DNA of 40,515 bases, taken from contig JAWOJF010000277.1 in NCBI GenBank assembly GCA_046481785.1, positions 1 through 40,515 on the forward strand, given 5' to 3'. The translations under genes and the position numbers were made by a program. Below, piece after piece: positions 33,463 to 40,515 of the stretch; position 1 is the stretch's first letter, and the number at the start of each line of letters is the position of its first letter. The notes below the pieces were generated by a model. That model saw only the letters and a list, made by a program, of their open reading frames with translations, was not told the DNA's origin and ran no database searches. This DNA is from JAWOJF01 sp046481785 (lineage in GTDB: Bacteria; Bacteroidota; Ignavibacteria; Ignavibacteriales; Ignavibacteriaceae).

Positions 33463-35700
33463 CTAATATAGTGTCCTGCTCAGTATCTCCAACTGTACAT
33501 CGCGTGAGAGTTCAACAAATCTTGCACTAAAACCACCAACCCGGACAAACACATGCTGGTATTTTTCCGGTTCTGCCATTGCTCTTTCAAGTTCATTTTT
33601 ATCAACTACAGTTATCATTGCCTGTGCACCGCCATTATCATAGTATGTTTCCAATAAAGCCTTTAGAATATCTTTCTTAGCAGTAAACATATCCCTACTA
33701 AATTTCATATTCTGCACTGCTCCTGCATGAATAAAGGGTGAAGGTTTGGTAAGGGAATTTAAAAATGCAGTAACGCCGTTTTTATCGCTGCCGCCCGAAG
33801 GATTGTTACCGTTAGCCATAGGTTCACCTGATTTTCTTCCATCCGGGGAAGCTATTGTCCAATGACCAAGCAAAGTATTTGCACTATTATTAATAACCAC
33901 AACCAGGTAAGAATGAAGTCCTGCTCTTTCAGCCTGTTGTTTTGTGTAATTGCAGATATGCTCATGAACCTTCACAAGCATACAGTCAGCATCTTCATTA
34001 TCATTTCCATATTTAGGGACATTCAGCAGTTTCTGCCTTATCTTTTCATATCCGTCAAAATTTGCATCAATAGCTTTAAGCAGTTCATCGTGTGAAATAA
34101 CTTTCTTTTCATAGACCAATTCTTTTATTGCAGTAAGACTATCGGCAGTATTAGTATTTCCATAGGTTTCAAAAGTACCGCCGAGATACTTCATTCCACC
34201 CGAAAAAGCCCCCTTTCCGCTTTCAAGACAATTATCATACAATAAACTCAGGTACAGGAACGGTGCATGTTCTCCTGCTACTTTATATTCAAGCGTTTCC
34301 TGGTCAGCCATCATACGGGTAAAAAATTCAACCTGCTTTGTGTATCCATTCCATAGTTCATCAAATGTTTTAAAATCCTCAAACTTACCAAGCTGCAGCC
34401 CGCCGGTTTTACCCGTCCATGGATCTACACCATTATGCATCGTTATTTCAAGAGCTTTAAGAAGATTTATCACACCGCTGGGTGTACCGAAACTTTTATG
34501 ATCAATTATATATTCACCGCAGCCGTAAGGAACATATTGTTGAGCAGTTAATTCATCAAAACCGAAAACCTGTTGTACTGCTTTGATGTTTACATCATCA
34601 TTATAAATTATCGGGAAGGTTCTCCCTTCTCCTATTACCTGTATTGCTTTTTCAATTAAGGCAGGATTTATGCCGTCATAAATTCTTAATGATAACTGAG
34701 GCTCTATTTCAAGAACAGTTCTGCTGGCCTCCATAGCCAGTAAAGCAAACTTATCAGCATTTTTTTCATTTGGCCTTCCTTTCCCTCCAATAATTACCCG
34801 GCTGTGTACAACAGTATGCTGATCGGCCATTAACTTCCAGAGAGACTGGAGCAGTGATAACGCCTCTCCCTCCGTTAAAATTCCTGCTTCAATATCATTT
34901 AAATAAAAATCCCCAAGATATACATCCATCCTGCCATAATTACGTATATCAGCCACGTAAGAGTAGAGCCAAAAGAGCTGGATTGCCTCCCTCAAATTTT
35001 TGGGTGCAGAAATTGTAATTATTTCAAGAGTATCTGCTATTGTTTCAAGCTCTTTTTTTCTCCCTTTATCAGTAGTACTTAATGCTATCTCCTTTGCCTG
35101 CTTTGCATAAAAAAGGCAAACATCGCTCAAAATATCAAGAGCTATTTTCATTCCTTCAAAAAGTTTTTCATCTTTTTTTTCCTTTAATGCTGTTGCTTTA
35201 TATAGTTCAAGCTCTTGCATTAAACCGGGGATACCTTTTTTAAGAAGTTTATCCCAATTAATATTGCCGCCTGTTAATCTGTATAAAGGGAATGATATTC
35301 CGGGCTCACCCATCCAGTTATCGGAAGGGAGATACTTTGCCATTTCTTCCGGATATGCTGCACGCAATTTTGCAGAGGTACTTTCTTTATCCCAGTACTT
35401 AACCATTTCAAGAACCTTTTCCCGGGTTTCTTCATCAAGTTCAGGATTTTTAAGCTCTTCAAAAATTTTATCTTTAACACAATAATAACCAAATGCTGCT
35501 GTACCCCATTCATCCGGAGTAATTCCAACAAGTGTATTTTTTATTCTGCCTGCAAAAAGGTCTTTATCCTGTATTTCTGTAAAGAATGCAGGATACTGAA
35601 CTTTAAGGCACATGGCCTCCCGGATAGCCGGGTGTTCATCCTTGTACTTTTTGTATGTTTCTGTAAATTCAAGCTCAGTTTTAAAGTTGTATGCAGCCAT
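33463..35700 (-). CDS. Glycyl radical enzyme of unknown substrate (PFL-like superfamily)
   Basis: 745 residues from the ATG at 35700; the frame can extend to a TTG at 35709. The C-terminal radical motif is RVGGFSARF with radical Gly723, 23 residues from the end as usual. The active-site Cys is Cys394 in YVPYGCGEY, followed by Glu396. Pyruvate formate-lyase has two adjacent Cys here, so this is not PFL. Diol dehydratases, choline lyase and hydroxyproline dehydratase generally have GCVE; the Gly in GCGE is different. The Cys-x-Glu layout suggests a dehydratase or eliminase, an inference. The length is slightly below that of most family members (760-850). Paired with its activase and followed by a sugar-type dehydrogenase and mannosidase; an AraC regulator is divergent. 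Confidence 0.93.
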   Translation of the reverse strand: MAAYNFKTELEFTETYKKYKDEHPAIREAMCLKVQYPAFFTEIQDKDLFAGRIKNTLVGITPDEWGTAAFGYYCVKDKIFEELKNPELDEETREKVLEMVKYWDKESTSAKLRAAYPEEMAKYLPSDNWMGEPGISFPLYRLTGGNINWDKLLKKGIPGLMQELELYKATALKEKKDEKLFEGMKIALDILSDVCLFYAKQAKEIALSTTDKGRKKELETIADTLEIITISAPKNLREAIQLFWLYSYVADIRNYGRMDVYLGDFYLNDIEAGILTEGEALSLLQSLWKLMADQHTVVHSRVIIGGKGRPNEKNADKFALLAMEASRTVLEIEPQLSLRIYDGINPALIEKAIQVIGEGRTFPIIYNDDVNIKAVQQVFGFDELTAQQYVPYGCGEYIIDHKSFGTPSGVINLLKALEITMHNGVDPWTGKTGGLQLGKFEDFKTFDELWNGYTKQVEFFTRMMADQETLEYKVAGEHAPFLYLSLLYDNCLESGKGAFSGGMKYLGGTFETYGNTNTADSLTAIKELVYEKKVISHDELLKAIDANFDGYEKIRQKLLNVPKYGNDNEDADCMLVKVHEHICNYTKQQAERAGLHSYLVVVINNSANTLLGHWTIASPDGRKSGEPMANGNNPSGGSDKNGVTAFLNSLTKPSPFIHAGAVQNMKFSRDMFTAKKDILKALLETYYDNGGAQAMITVVDKNELERAMAEPEKYQHVFVRVGGFSARFVELSRDVQLEILSRTLY

Positions 35701-36207
35701 TATCTTCAATTCAAAATAGTTTATATCTACTTATTTACAATCTTAAAATACTGCCTGGAATGAAATATTACTTGTTTTTAGCTGACTTTTTATTGTATTT
35801 TATTGATATTAGTATGTCTGTCTAAAATAATAACTTGTTTCGTTCCTATGGAACCTGGAAGATTATTGAGGTTACCTATGTCTATAAACATAACGTCCCT
35901 GACGGGACTTAAAACAACAATGTGATATTACCTAAACATATAGTTGCCTGTTTATGATATAAGCTTTTGTATTTCTACAGTTTTTTTCAATCCCGGATTA
36001 AACGTTTATAGAATATATCAAACCAAATTAATAAATTCCTGTAGGAACGTCAGATTGGGGATTTGATAATATCTACAAATAATCCGGGTTCTAAATCTAT
36101 TTAGGAATATTAATACTAATAATAATTTTATTTTAGACAGTAATGGATATTAGGATAAATCTTAATGTTTAATACACTAAATATTTAAGTAATAAAAGAA
36201 ATATCAT
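35701..36207. other. 507-bp divergent intergenic region (glycyl radical enzyme / AraC)
   Basis: This gap should contain both divergent promoters. Most of it (35818-36140) is a MITE-like repeat. The parts next to the two genes (35701-35817 and 36141-36207) are AT-rich and show no clear operator or promoter to my eye. No ORF of note. Confidence 0.5.
35818..36140. repeat. MITE-like element with 13-bp terminal inverted repeats
   Basis: CTGTCTAAAATAA at 35818-35830 is repeated in inverted form at 36128-36140, exactly. Outside these, GATATTAG occurs at 35805-35812 and 36146-36153, each 5 bases from an inverted repeat, a possible 8-bp target duplication. Inside are three small palindromes: GTTCC-TAT-GGAAC (35842-35854), GTCCC-TGAC-GGGAC (35895-35908) and TTCCT-GT-AGGAA (36036-36047). 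There is no transposase ORF. Palindromes of the CGTTCC / CGTCCC kind recall short dispersed repeats in Bacteroidota genomes. Element status is inferred from the ends; other copies cannot be checked here. Confidence 0.45.
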
Positions 36208-37068
36208 ATGCAGGTAATGTACTTAAAAACAAGGGACCTAATAGATACGGAAACCGGAATCCATTACGCTTATCATAAATCTCTTGGAGATATTACTTTC
36301 CCCCACAACCATGATTTTTTTGAAATATTTCTTATTACCAAAGGGAAAGCCATACATAAGATAAACGGCAAAGAAGAAGTTATTGAAGAGGGCACGCTCG
36401 TATTTATCCGTCCTGATGATACACATTTTTACGAAAGATTTAATAATGAACCATGCGAGCTAATTAATGTTGCCTTTCCTGCATCAACAATAAAGCAGCT
36501 ATTTGATTATTTCGGCGAAGGATACAAAGCAGGCAGGCTGCTGCGTGCAAAACATCCGCCGACATTAAAATTATCCAGTGTTGAAAAAGAGGTTATTGTT
36601 TCACGTTTTGAAAAACTTAATACCCTATCCAGGGGAAAAAAATCGAGAATAAAAACAGAGATGAGAATTCTTCTGGCAGAAATTTTTTCAAAATATTTTG
36701 CTGAAGTAAAACAGGAGGAAAAGGATGATATTCCCTCATGGTTAGTAAAAGTCAGATCGGAGATGGAGAAAAAAGAAAATTTTATCCCCGGTATTTCCAG
36801 GATGTATGAACTATCTGCCAGGAGTCCGGAACATTTAAGCCGCTCGTTAAAAAAATATTATAAAGAAACGCCGACGAAGTTTATCAACAAGTTAAGGCTA
36901 AATTATGCCGCAAACCTGCTTGTAAACACTTACGAAGATATAACAGCTATTGCAATGGATTCAGGTTTTGAGAATTTAAGCCACTTCTATCATTTGTTTA
37001 AAATAAATTTCGGTATATCACCAAAGGAATTCAGAGGGAAACATCAGAAATCGCTGATACCGTTTTGA
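36208..37068 (+). CDS. AraC family transcriptional regulator with N-terminal cupin
   Basis: 286 residues. The N-terminal cupin sensor domain includes FPHNHDFFEIFLITKGKA and EGTLVFIRPDDTHFYE (about 30-75), which normally binds a sugar or similar ligand. The C-terminal AraC double helix-turn-helix spans about 185-282 (ISRMYELSARSPEHLSRSLKKYY, then ITAIAMDSGFENLSHFYHLFK and GISPKEFR). It is divergent from the glycyl radical operon, the classic layout of a local activator, so control of that operon or of the ABC-propeller-dioxygenase operon is likely (inference). A weak purine-rich stretch (AAAAGAAA) precedes the ATG. Confidence 0.93.
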   Translation: MQVMYLKTRDLIDTETGIHYAYHKSLGDITFPHNHDFFEIFLITKGKAIHKINGKEEVIEEGTLVFIRPDDTHFYERFNNEPCELINVAFPASTIKQLFDYFGEGYKAGRLLRAKHPPTLKLSSVEKEVIVSRFEKLNTLSRGKKSRIKTEMRILLAEIFSKYFAEVKQEEKDDIPSWLVKVRSEMEKKENFIPGISRMYELSARSPEHLSRSLKKYYKETPTKFINKLRLNYAANLLVNTYEDITAIAMDSGFENLSHFYHLFKINFGISPKEFRGKHQKSLIPF

Positions 37069-37069
37069 A

Positions 37070-37251
37070 CTATTGGGGATTGGATAACATTTTTATAATG
37101 TGCCTTGCAAGGAATTCATTTATCTCATTATGCCTTGGAACCGGCTGAGAAATTTTTGTATTTGGATTTGATACCAATCATGTTTACTGCCATGTCGAAT
37201 AAAAACGCAGCCTATTTCTTCAATTTCTTTGATAAGAATTCGTCTTTTCAA
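37070..37251 (-). pseudogene. hicA: hicA toxin pseudogene (frameshifted)
   Basis: On the minus strand, from a TTG at 37251, the frame reads KRRILIKEIEEIGCVFIRHGSKHDWY, the HicA mRNA-interferase signature with catalytic His in HGSKHD. Near 37168 one base is missing: the original frame then runs to an early stop. The next frame reads NPNTKISQPVPRHNEINEFL and ARHIIKML to TAG at 37070-37072, which matches the NPxTG..VPRH.EI ending of HicA. Total length is what a 60-residue HicA minus one base would give. The toxin should be inactive. It overlaps the end of the hicB remnant, the normal hicBA overlap. Confidence 0.7.
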
Positions 37252-37403
37252 CTTAATTCCATCTCGGCTGCTCTTCTAACATTTGGAATATTCCCCTGAG
37301 ACAGATCTTTATATAAATCTTTAAGATTTTCTTTTAATTCTTCAATATCCTTACCTTGAGTTAAATAATCAGGAAATTCTTCACTATATCCGAGCCAACA
37401 TAT
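37248..37403 (-). pseudogene. hicB: hicB antitoxin pseudogene (5'-truncated)
   Basis: The minus-strand frame reads CWLGYSEEFPDYLTQGKDIEEL followed by KENLKDLYKDLSQGNIPNVRRAAEMELS and TGA, a clear C-terminal two-thirds of a short HicB antitoxin. An in-frame TAA lies immediately before it. A fragment reading KIKYV in another frame upstream suggests the lost first strand, so the start and a few codons have been deleted or shifted. No intact antitoxin can be made. The stop overlaps the hicA start by a few bases. Confidence 0.7.
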
Positions 37404-37539
37404 TTAATTTTCGACTTATTTATAAAATTTTTCCTAAAATTTATATTAACATAAAAACTAAACTATCTAACTGCAAGTCAAATTTGTACAACGTGTATTA
37501 CAAAAAACATGTATTAAACACGGAATAAATAATAATTAC

Positions 37540-37582
37540 AAAAAAACGGTTAAAGCCTGGAAGCCCGCCTCAGCTTTAACCG
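37540..37582 (-). terminator. Rho-independent terminator of the dioxygenase operon
   Basis: CGGTTAAAGC (37547-37556) and GCTTTAACCG (37573-37582) form a perfect 10-bp stem with a 16-base GC-rich loop. On the minus strand the stem is followed at once by seven T (37546-37540). It lies 20 bases after the stop of the gene at 37602. This is the clearest terminator in the window. Confidence 0.85.
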
Positions 37583-37601
37583 GCAATGAAGCCATCAAAT
37601 A

Positions 37602-38354
37602 TTATCTTACTCTTTCACCATTTTTTAAGAATAATTCATCAAGACCTTTTAATGAACCATCGGCTTCATATATCACCTCGGGTGAGAACTGAATTGCATA
37701 AGCTCTTCTCATTTTATTTGTATTGTTAGCACCAGAACGGTGAAAACATGTACTTGAAAAAACTACTATAGAACCGGCAGGACAATTAGCGGGAATTCCT
37801 TTTTCGGGACCAAAATAACCTTCCCTGTCCTTAGAATTTGGCACTGGTTTATGCTCTACTTTTTCTTTGGTTCCGGCTTTTTCATAAGGGAGAAGATAAA
37901 CTGTACCATTCTCTTCGTTAACATCATCAAGGGGAATCCAGGCGTTTACATATGGTTTATGAACATGATCAACATATCCTGAATCCTGGTGCCAGGTAAA
38001 CTCCGCACCTTTTTTATCAGTACCCTTTACAACAAACTGCTCCCAAAACAAATAAGCAGTATCGCCTATAGTCGCTCTGCAGATTTCTTTCATTCTATCA
38101 CTAAAAATAAAATTACCCAACTGCGGTTTATCCTTATAAGCCAGGAAAACAAAATAACGGCTGTTCTTCCGGCTCAAGTTTAATACATCAGTGCCTAATC
38201 GATCCATTTCTTTATTCTGTTCCTCTACAAGCAGCTCACATTCTTTGTGTACCATCTCAAGCTCTGTTTCCGGAATTACTTTTTCAAGAATAAAAAACCC
38301 TTGCTCTTTATATTGCCTTTTCTGTTCATCAGTTATTTTAAATCCGTTGGACAT
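37602..38354 (-). CDS. Phytanoyl-CoA dioxygenase (PhyH) family protein
   Basis: 250 residues, typical for bacterial PhyH-like Fe(II)/2-oxoglutarate oxygenases. The metal triad is visible: His122 and Asp124 in WHQDSGY and His205 in CFHRSGAN; Arg216 or Arg217 in MRRAYAIQF should hold 2-oxoglutarate. The N-terminal ITDEQKRQYKEQGFFILEKVI is also characteristic. Bacterial members hydroxylate varied small molecules; the substrate here is unknown. AGGAG precedes the ATG by about 4 bases, one of the best ribosome sites in the window. It is the last gene after the ABC binding protein and propeller, followed by a strong terminator. The reaction needs O2, unlike the nearby radical enzyme. Confidence 0.93.
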   Translation of the reverse strand: MSNGFKITDEQKRQYKEQGFFILEKVIPETELEMVHKECELLVEEQNKEMDRLGTDVLNLSRKNSRYFVFLAYKDKPQLGNFIFSDRMKEICRATIGDTAYLFWEQFVVKGTDKKGAEFTWHQDSGYVDHVHKPYVNAWIPLDDVNEENGTVYLLPYEKAGTKEKVEHKPVPNSKDREGYFGPEKGIPANCPAGSIVVFSSTCFHRSGANNTNKMRRAYAIQFSPEVIYEADGSLKGLDELFLKNGERVR

Positions 38355-38458
38355 ACTTCTCCTGCATTTAATTCGGTTGTTGTTTGTTGATTAATTGTGG
38401 CTGTAAAATTAATGTTTGCAGAGAAGCAGTTCTTGTTTTTGCATGACGTTTTTTTGTG

Positions 38459-39394
38459 CTATTTTGACTTGTGACTTAGTTTTACAACCCTTCCTCCAAT
38501 TATCCATTCAACCACATATAAGCTGCCTTCATCATCAACGGCAACGGCATGAGGACTATTAAATTTTCCCGCTTCAATCAATTCCTTCCTGTGATTTGGC
38601 CAGCCGGGAATGTTACATGTTTGTTCGTTCTGCCCGAGGTAAGTGATTAGTTTATCATCTTTATCAAGAATTGCAATTCTTGCGCAAAGCTCCGGTACAT
38701 ATAAAATATCATTTTTTACAACTCCGCCGCAGGGACAATCAAAAATACCCTCTCCAAAACTGCGTTTATAATTTCCTTCCATATCATAAACCTGGAATCT
38801 TTTATTACCCCTGTCGGCTATATAAAGCTCCGGTTCAGCCTTACGGTAATCAATAAATAATGAGTGGGGACAGTTAAATCTTCCGGCTCCTTTTTCACCG
38901 GTAATAGTTTGAATATAGATTCCTTCATTGCTGAACCTGTGAACAAGGCTTGAACCGTATCCATCCGCAAGCCAGACATCACCATTCCCGCCTTTACTTT
39001 TTACGAATTCGGCAACCCACGTGGGAGAATACTTACCCGTTTCATAAAGTGCCAGTTTGGGTTTTTGTATATTCAGTACTAAGGTTCCCTCCAGAGTAGT
39101 TTTAATAACTTCAGTAGTAAACTCATCTGTAAGCCATAAAAATTCTTTCCCATCTTCTTCTACAATTGTAAGGCCATGGGCGCCGTTAAACCTGGTTCCC
39201 CAGGCATTAATTAATTCACCCTTTTTATTGTATATAAGGATTGCCGGGTTAGCCTGGTTGAAAATAATAATATTTCCCGTTTTAGAAAGAACAACACCGT
39301 GAGTCCTGCCGTTTTCCTTTCCGCTTTCAGTATCAGGAATTTTAACCCAGTCCTCTATCCATTCATACTGATAATTGCCGTTACCGATAACCAT
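38459..39394 (-). CDS. NHL-type six-bladed beta-propeller protein
   Basis: 311 residues from the ATG at 39394, chosen because AAGGAG sits 4 bases before it; a longer reading from 39496 would run back into the preceding gene without a ribosome site. The repeats follow the NHL pattern, for example GRTHGVVLSKTGNIIIFN, NCPHSLFIDYRKAEPELYIADRGNKR with FQVYDMEG, and NSPHAVAVDDEGSLYVVEW. No signal peptide from this start, so it seems cytoplasmic, unusual for such propellers. NHL propellers act as binding platforms or as lyases (peptidylglycine alpha-amidating lyase-like); no catalytic residues can be assigned. It lies 28 bases after the sugar-binding protein gene and 104 before the dioxygenase. Confidence 0.88.
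   Translation of the reverse strand: MVIGNGNYQYEWIEDWVKIPDTESGKENGRTHGVVLSKTGNIIIFNQANPAILIYNKKGELINAWGTRFNGAHGLTIVEEDGKEFLWLTDEFTTEVIKTTLEGTLVLNIQKPKLALYETGKYSPTWVAEFVKSKGGNGDVWLADGYGSSLVHRFSNEGIYIQTITGEKGAGRFNCPHSLFIDYRKAEPELYIADRGNKRFQVYDMEGNYKRSFGEGIFDCPCGGVVKNDILYVPELCARIAILDKDDKLITYLGQNEQTCNIPGWPNHRKELIEAGKFNSPHAVAVDDEGSLYVVEWIIGGRVVKLSHKSK
39380..39391. promoter_or_regulatory. LacI-type operator-like palindrome (copy 2)
   Basis: GTTACCGATAAC, identical to the core of the site at 29058-29071. Here it overlaps codons 2-5 of the propeller gene (ATG GTT ATC GGT AAC), so coding constraint is the simplest explanation. Confidence 0.15.
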
Positions 39395-39422
39395 GTCACT
39401 CCTTCTGATCAGAGAAATTATA

Positions 39423-40515
39423 TTATTTTTGTTTTCTTTTAAGCAGCTTATTACTTTTTTGAGCTGCTTCGTCGAGTGCGGTTTTAGGATTAACACTTCC
39501 TATTATTGCATTTTCTACAGCAGTGGCTATATTCTGATTTATTTCCACCCTGTGATGATCAATTACAGCACGTGCCTGTCCTATTTCCAATTGATCAGCA
39601 AATGATTTCATATAGGGATCATCATTTAAATATTTTTTATATTCTTCCATCTCAAGGACAGATTTTCTAACAGGAAGATAACCCGATTTCATTGAGAAAA
39701 AAGCCTGATTTTTGGGTTGTGTAATCCACTTAACAAATTTCCATGCTTCTTCAGGATATTTACTCTGCCTGAATACTGCCATATGTTCACCTGCAAGATA
39801 TGTAGCTTTTTTTGCAGGTCCTGCAGGAAGTGAAGTAATTCCCCAGTTGAATTTAATGAGTTTTTTTAACTGCGGAAGATCCCACGGGCCATCCATTATC
39901 ATTGCAATTGTTCCGGTTGAAAAACCCATATCATGGCTCATAGAAAAATTATTGAATTTAACATCATCATAAATTTTCTTCCATAAGGTTAAAGCCTGCA
40001 CACCGGCATTACTATTAAAAAGAACTTCTGTCTGCTCAGCATTTATTTCAACTCCGCCTGCCTGCCAAAGAAAGGGAGTCCACTGCAGAACCATCCATAT
40101 ACTAAGAGGCCCGGATGCTGGAAAAGCAGGCACATAAAAACCATACTGTTCATTTACGCCGTCATTATTGGGGTCAATGGTAAGTTTTTTAGCATAAGAA
40201 TGGAGTTCATCCCAGTTGGAAGGTGGAGTATCGGGATTAATTCCGGCCTTCTTAAAAAGATCCTTATTATATAAAAGTGCAAGAACAGTTGCCTCCATTG
40301 GTATTGCATATAAAGTATCTCTCCATGAAGCTGCCTGAAGAAGCTGAGGAAATATATCGTCTAATTCATCTTTAGATAACCCGTTTGATGAATTAATAAA
40401 ATAACTCATAGGGTATATTGCACGTGCTTCAACAAGTTTACTTATAAAGTCCGAATGAACCCATGAAATATCGGGAGCAGTATTACTTTGAACAGCAGTA
40501 ACCAGCTTCTGGACA
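39423..40515 (-). CDS. ABC transporter sugar-type solute-binding protein (5' end beyond window)
   Basis: 363 residues visible, with the frame open to the window end, so the signal peptide and first lobe are missing. Family 1 (MalE-like) extracellular binding protein: VQSNTAPDISWVHSDFI, YAIPMEATVLALLYNKDLFKKAGI, PPSNWDELHSYAKKL, GTIAMIMDGPWDLPQL and WKFVKWITQPKNQ with AFFSMKSGYLPVRKS are all typical. The ATG at 40409 is internal, not the start. Such proteins bind sugars or oligosaccharides and hand them to a membrane permease pair, which would be off the right edge or elsewhere. First visible gene of the operon with the propeller and dioxygenase. Confidence 0.93.
   Translation of the reverse strand, partial: VQKLVTAVQSNTAPDISWVHSDFISKLVEARAIYPMSYFINSSNGLSKDELDDIFPQLLQAASWRDTLYAIPMEATVLALLYNKDLFKKAGINPDTPPSNWDELHSYAKKLTIDPNNDGVNEQYGFYVPAFPASGPLSIWMVLQWTPFLWQAGGVEINAEQTEVLFNSNAGVQALTLWKKIYDDVKFNNFSMSHDMGFSTGTIAMIMDGPWDLPQLKKLIKFNWGITSLPAGPAKKATYLAGEHMAVFRQSKYPEEAWKFVKWITQPKNQAFFSMKSGYLPVRKSVLEMEEYKKYLNDDPYMKSFADQLEIGQARAVIDHHRVEINQNIATAVENAIIGSVNPKTALDEAAQKSNKLLKRKQK

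Larger units (their letters stand above)
37069..37601. other. 533-bp region without an intact gene
   Basis: Holds a decayed hicB-hicA pair (37070-37403), then AT-rich sequence with no signal (37404-37539), then the terminator of the dioxygenase operon (37540-37582). The plus-strand open frame at 37105-37299 is an antisense shadow of the hicBA remnant. Confidence 0.7.

Noticed and set aside
33463..35700. Annotation as pyruvate formate-lyase (pflB)
   Set aside because: The adjacent double Cys of PFL is absent; the loop is GCGEY, so the formate-lyase reaction is not expected.
37105..37299. Plus-strand 64-codon frame after the AraC gene
   Set aside because: It is antisense to the hicA/hicB remnant, which reads clearly as known protein families on the minus strand.
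1..40515. CRISPR array, tRNA, rRNA, complete IS element or prophage
   Set aside because: No regularly spaced repeats, no cloverleaf or rRNA-like sequence noticed, and no transposase, integrase or phage structural gene among the frames.

Overview
This window is AT-rich bacterial DNA packed with genes, nearly all on the minus strand. Three things point to the Bacteroidota/Chlorobiota/Ignavibacteriota assemblage: a TonB-dependent receptor with an N-terminal carboxypeptidase-regulatory-like domain paired with a DUF4249 lipoprotein, a DUF4783 protein, and many genes with no clear Shine-Dalgarno sequence. An Ignavibacteria-like lineage is my best guess. The genes show a carbohydrate-oriented life style with an anaerobic element (a glycyl radical enzyme) beside an O2-using dioxygenase family member.

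Layout, described in minus-strand order within each block. (1) Positions 1-8966: DUF4783 secreted protein, a very large NtrY-like membrane histidine kinase (coupled by TAATG), an AddA-like helicase-nuclease with a probable Fe-S nuclease domain, a small split-barrel flavin-type protein, and a lipoprotein N-acetylmuramoyl-L-alanine amidase cut by the window start. (2) 9034-10668: a hairpin, a fibronectin-III lipoprotein and a plus-strand YtxH-like protein. (3) 10685-21369: trehalose/alpha-glucan metabolism. TreS fused to a maltokinase-like domain lies first; then comes a tightly overlapping treZ - GH57/DUF3536 - treY operon. TreY and TreZ convert maltodextrin or glycogen ends to trehalose. TreS interconverts trehalose and maltose, and its fused kinase would normally make maltose-1-phosphate. 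The kinase here has Asn where the metal-binding Asp of the DFEG motif is expected.

(4) 21609-25798: TonB receptor - DUF4249 lipoprotein - lipoprotein with two rhodanese folds that both lack the catalytic Cys. (5) 25919-28867: a soluble histidine kinase with about six PAS domains and no response regulator in the window. (6) 29083-35700: glycyl radical enzyme with an unusual Gly-Cys-Gly-Glu-Tyr active-site loop, its radical-SAM activase, a possible 53-aa exported peptide, a Gfo/Idh/MocA dehydrogenase and a GH92 alpha-mannosidase. (7) A divergent plus-strand AraC regulator at 36208 is separated from the radical enzyme by about 500 bp that hold a MITE-like repeat with 13-bp terminal inverted repeats. 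(8) 37070-37403: a decayed HicB-HicA toxin-antitoxin pair. (9) 37540-40515: ABC sugar-binding protein (cut by the window end) - NHL-type beta-propeller - phytanoyl-CoA-dioxygenase-like protein, ending in a clear Rho-independent terminator.

The best candidate for something undescribed is the glycyl radical enzyme cluster and its neighbours. The degenerate rhodanese lipoprotein in a TonB/DUF4249 operon and the altered maltokinase domain are the next most interesting. I saw no rRNA, tRNA, CRISPR array or complete insertion sequence. All functional assignments come from reading the sequence and from memory of families; no database search was run.
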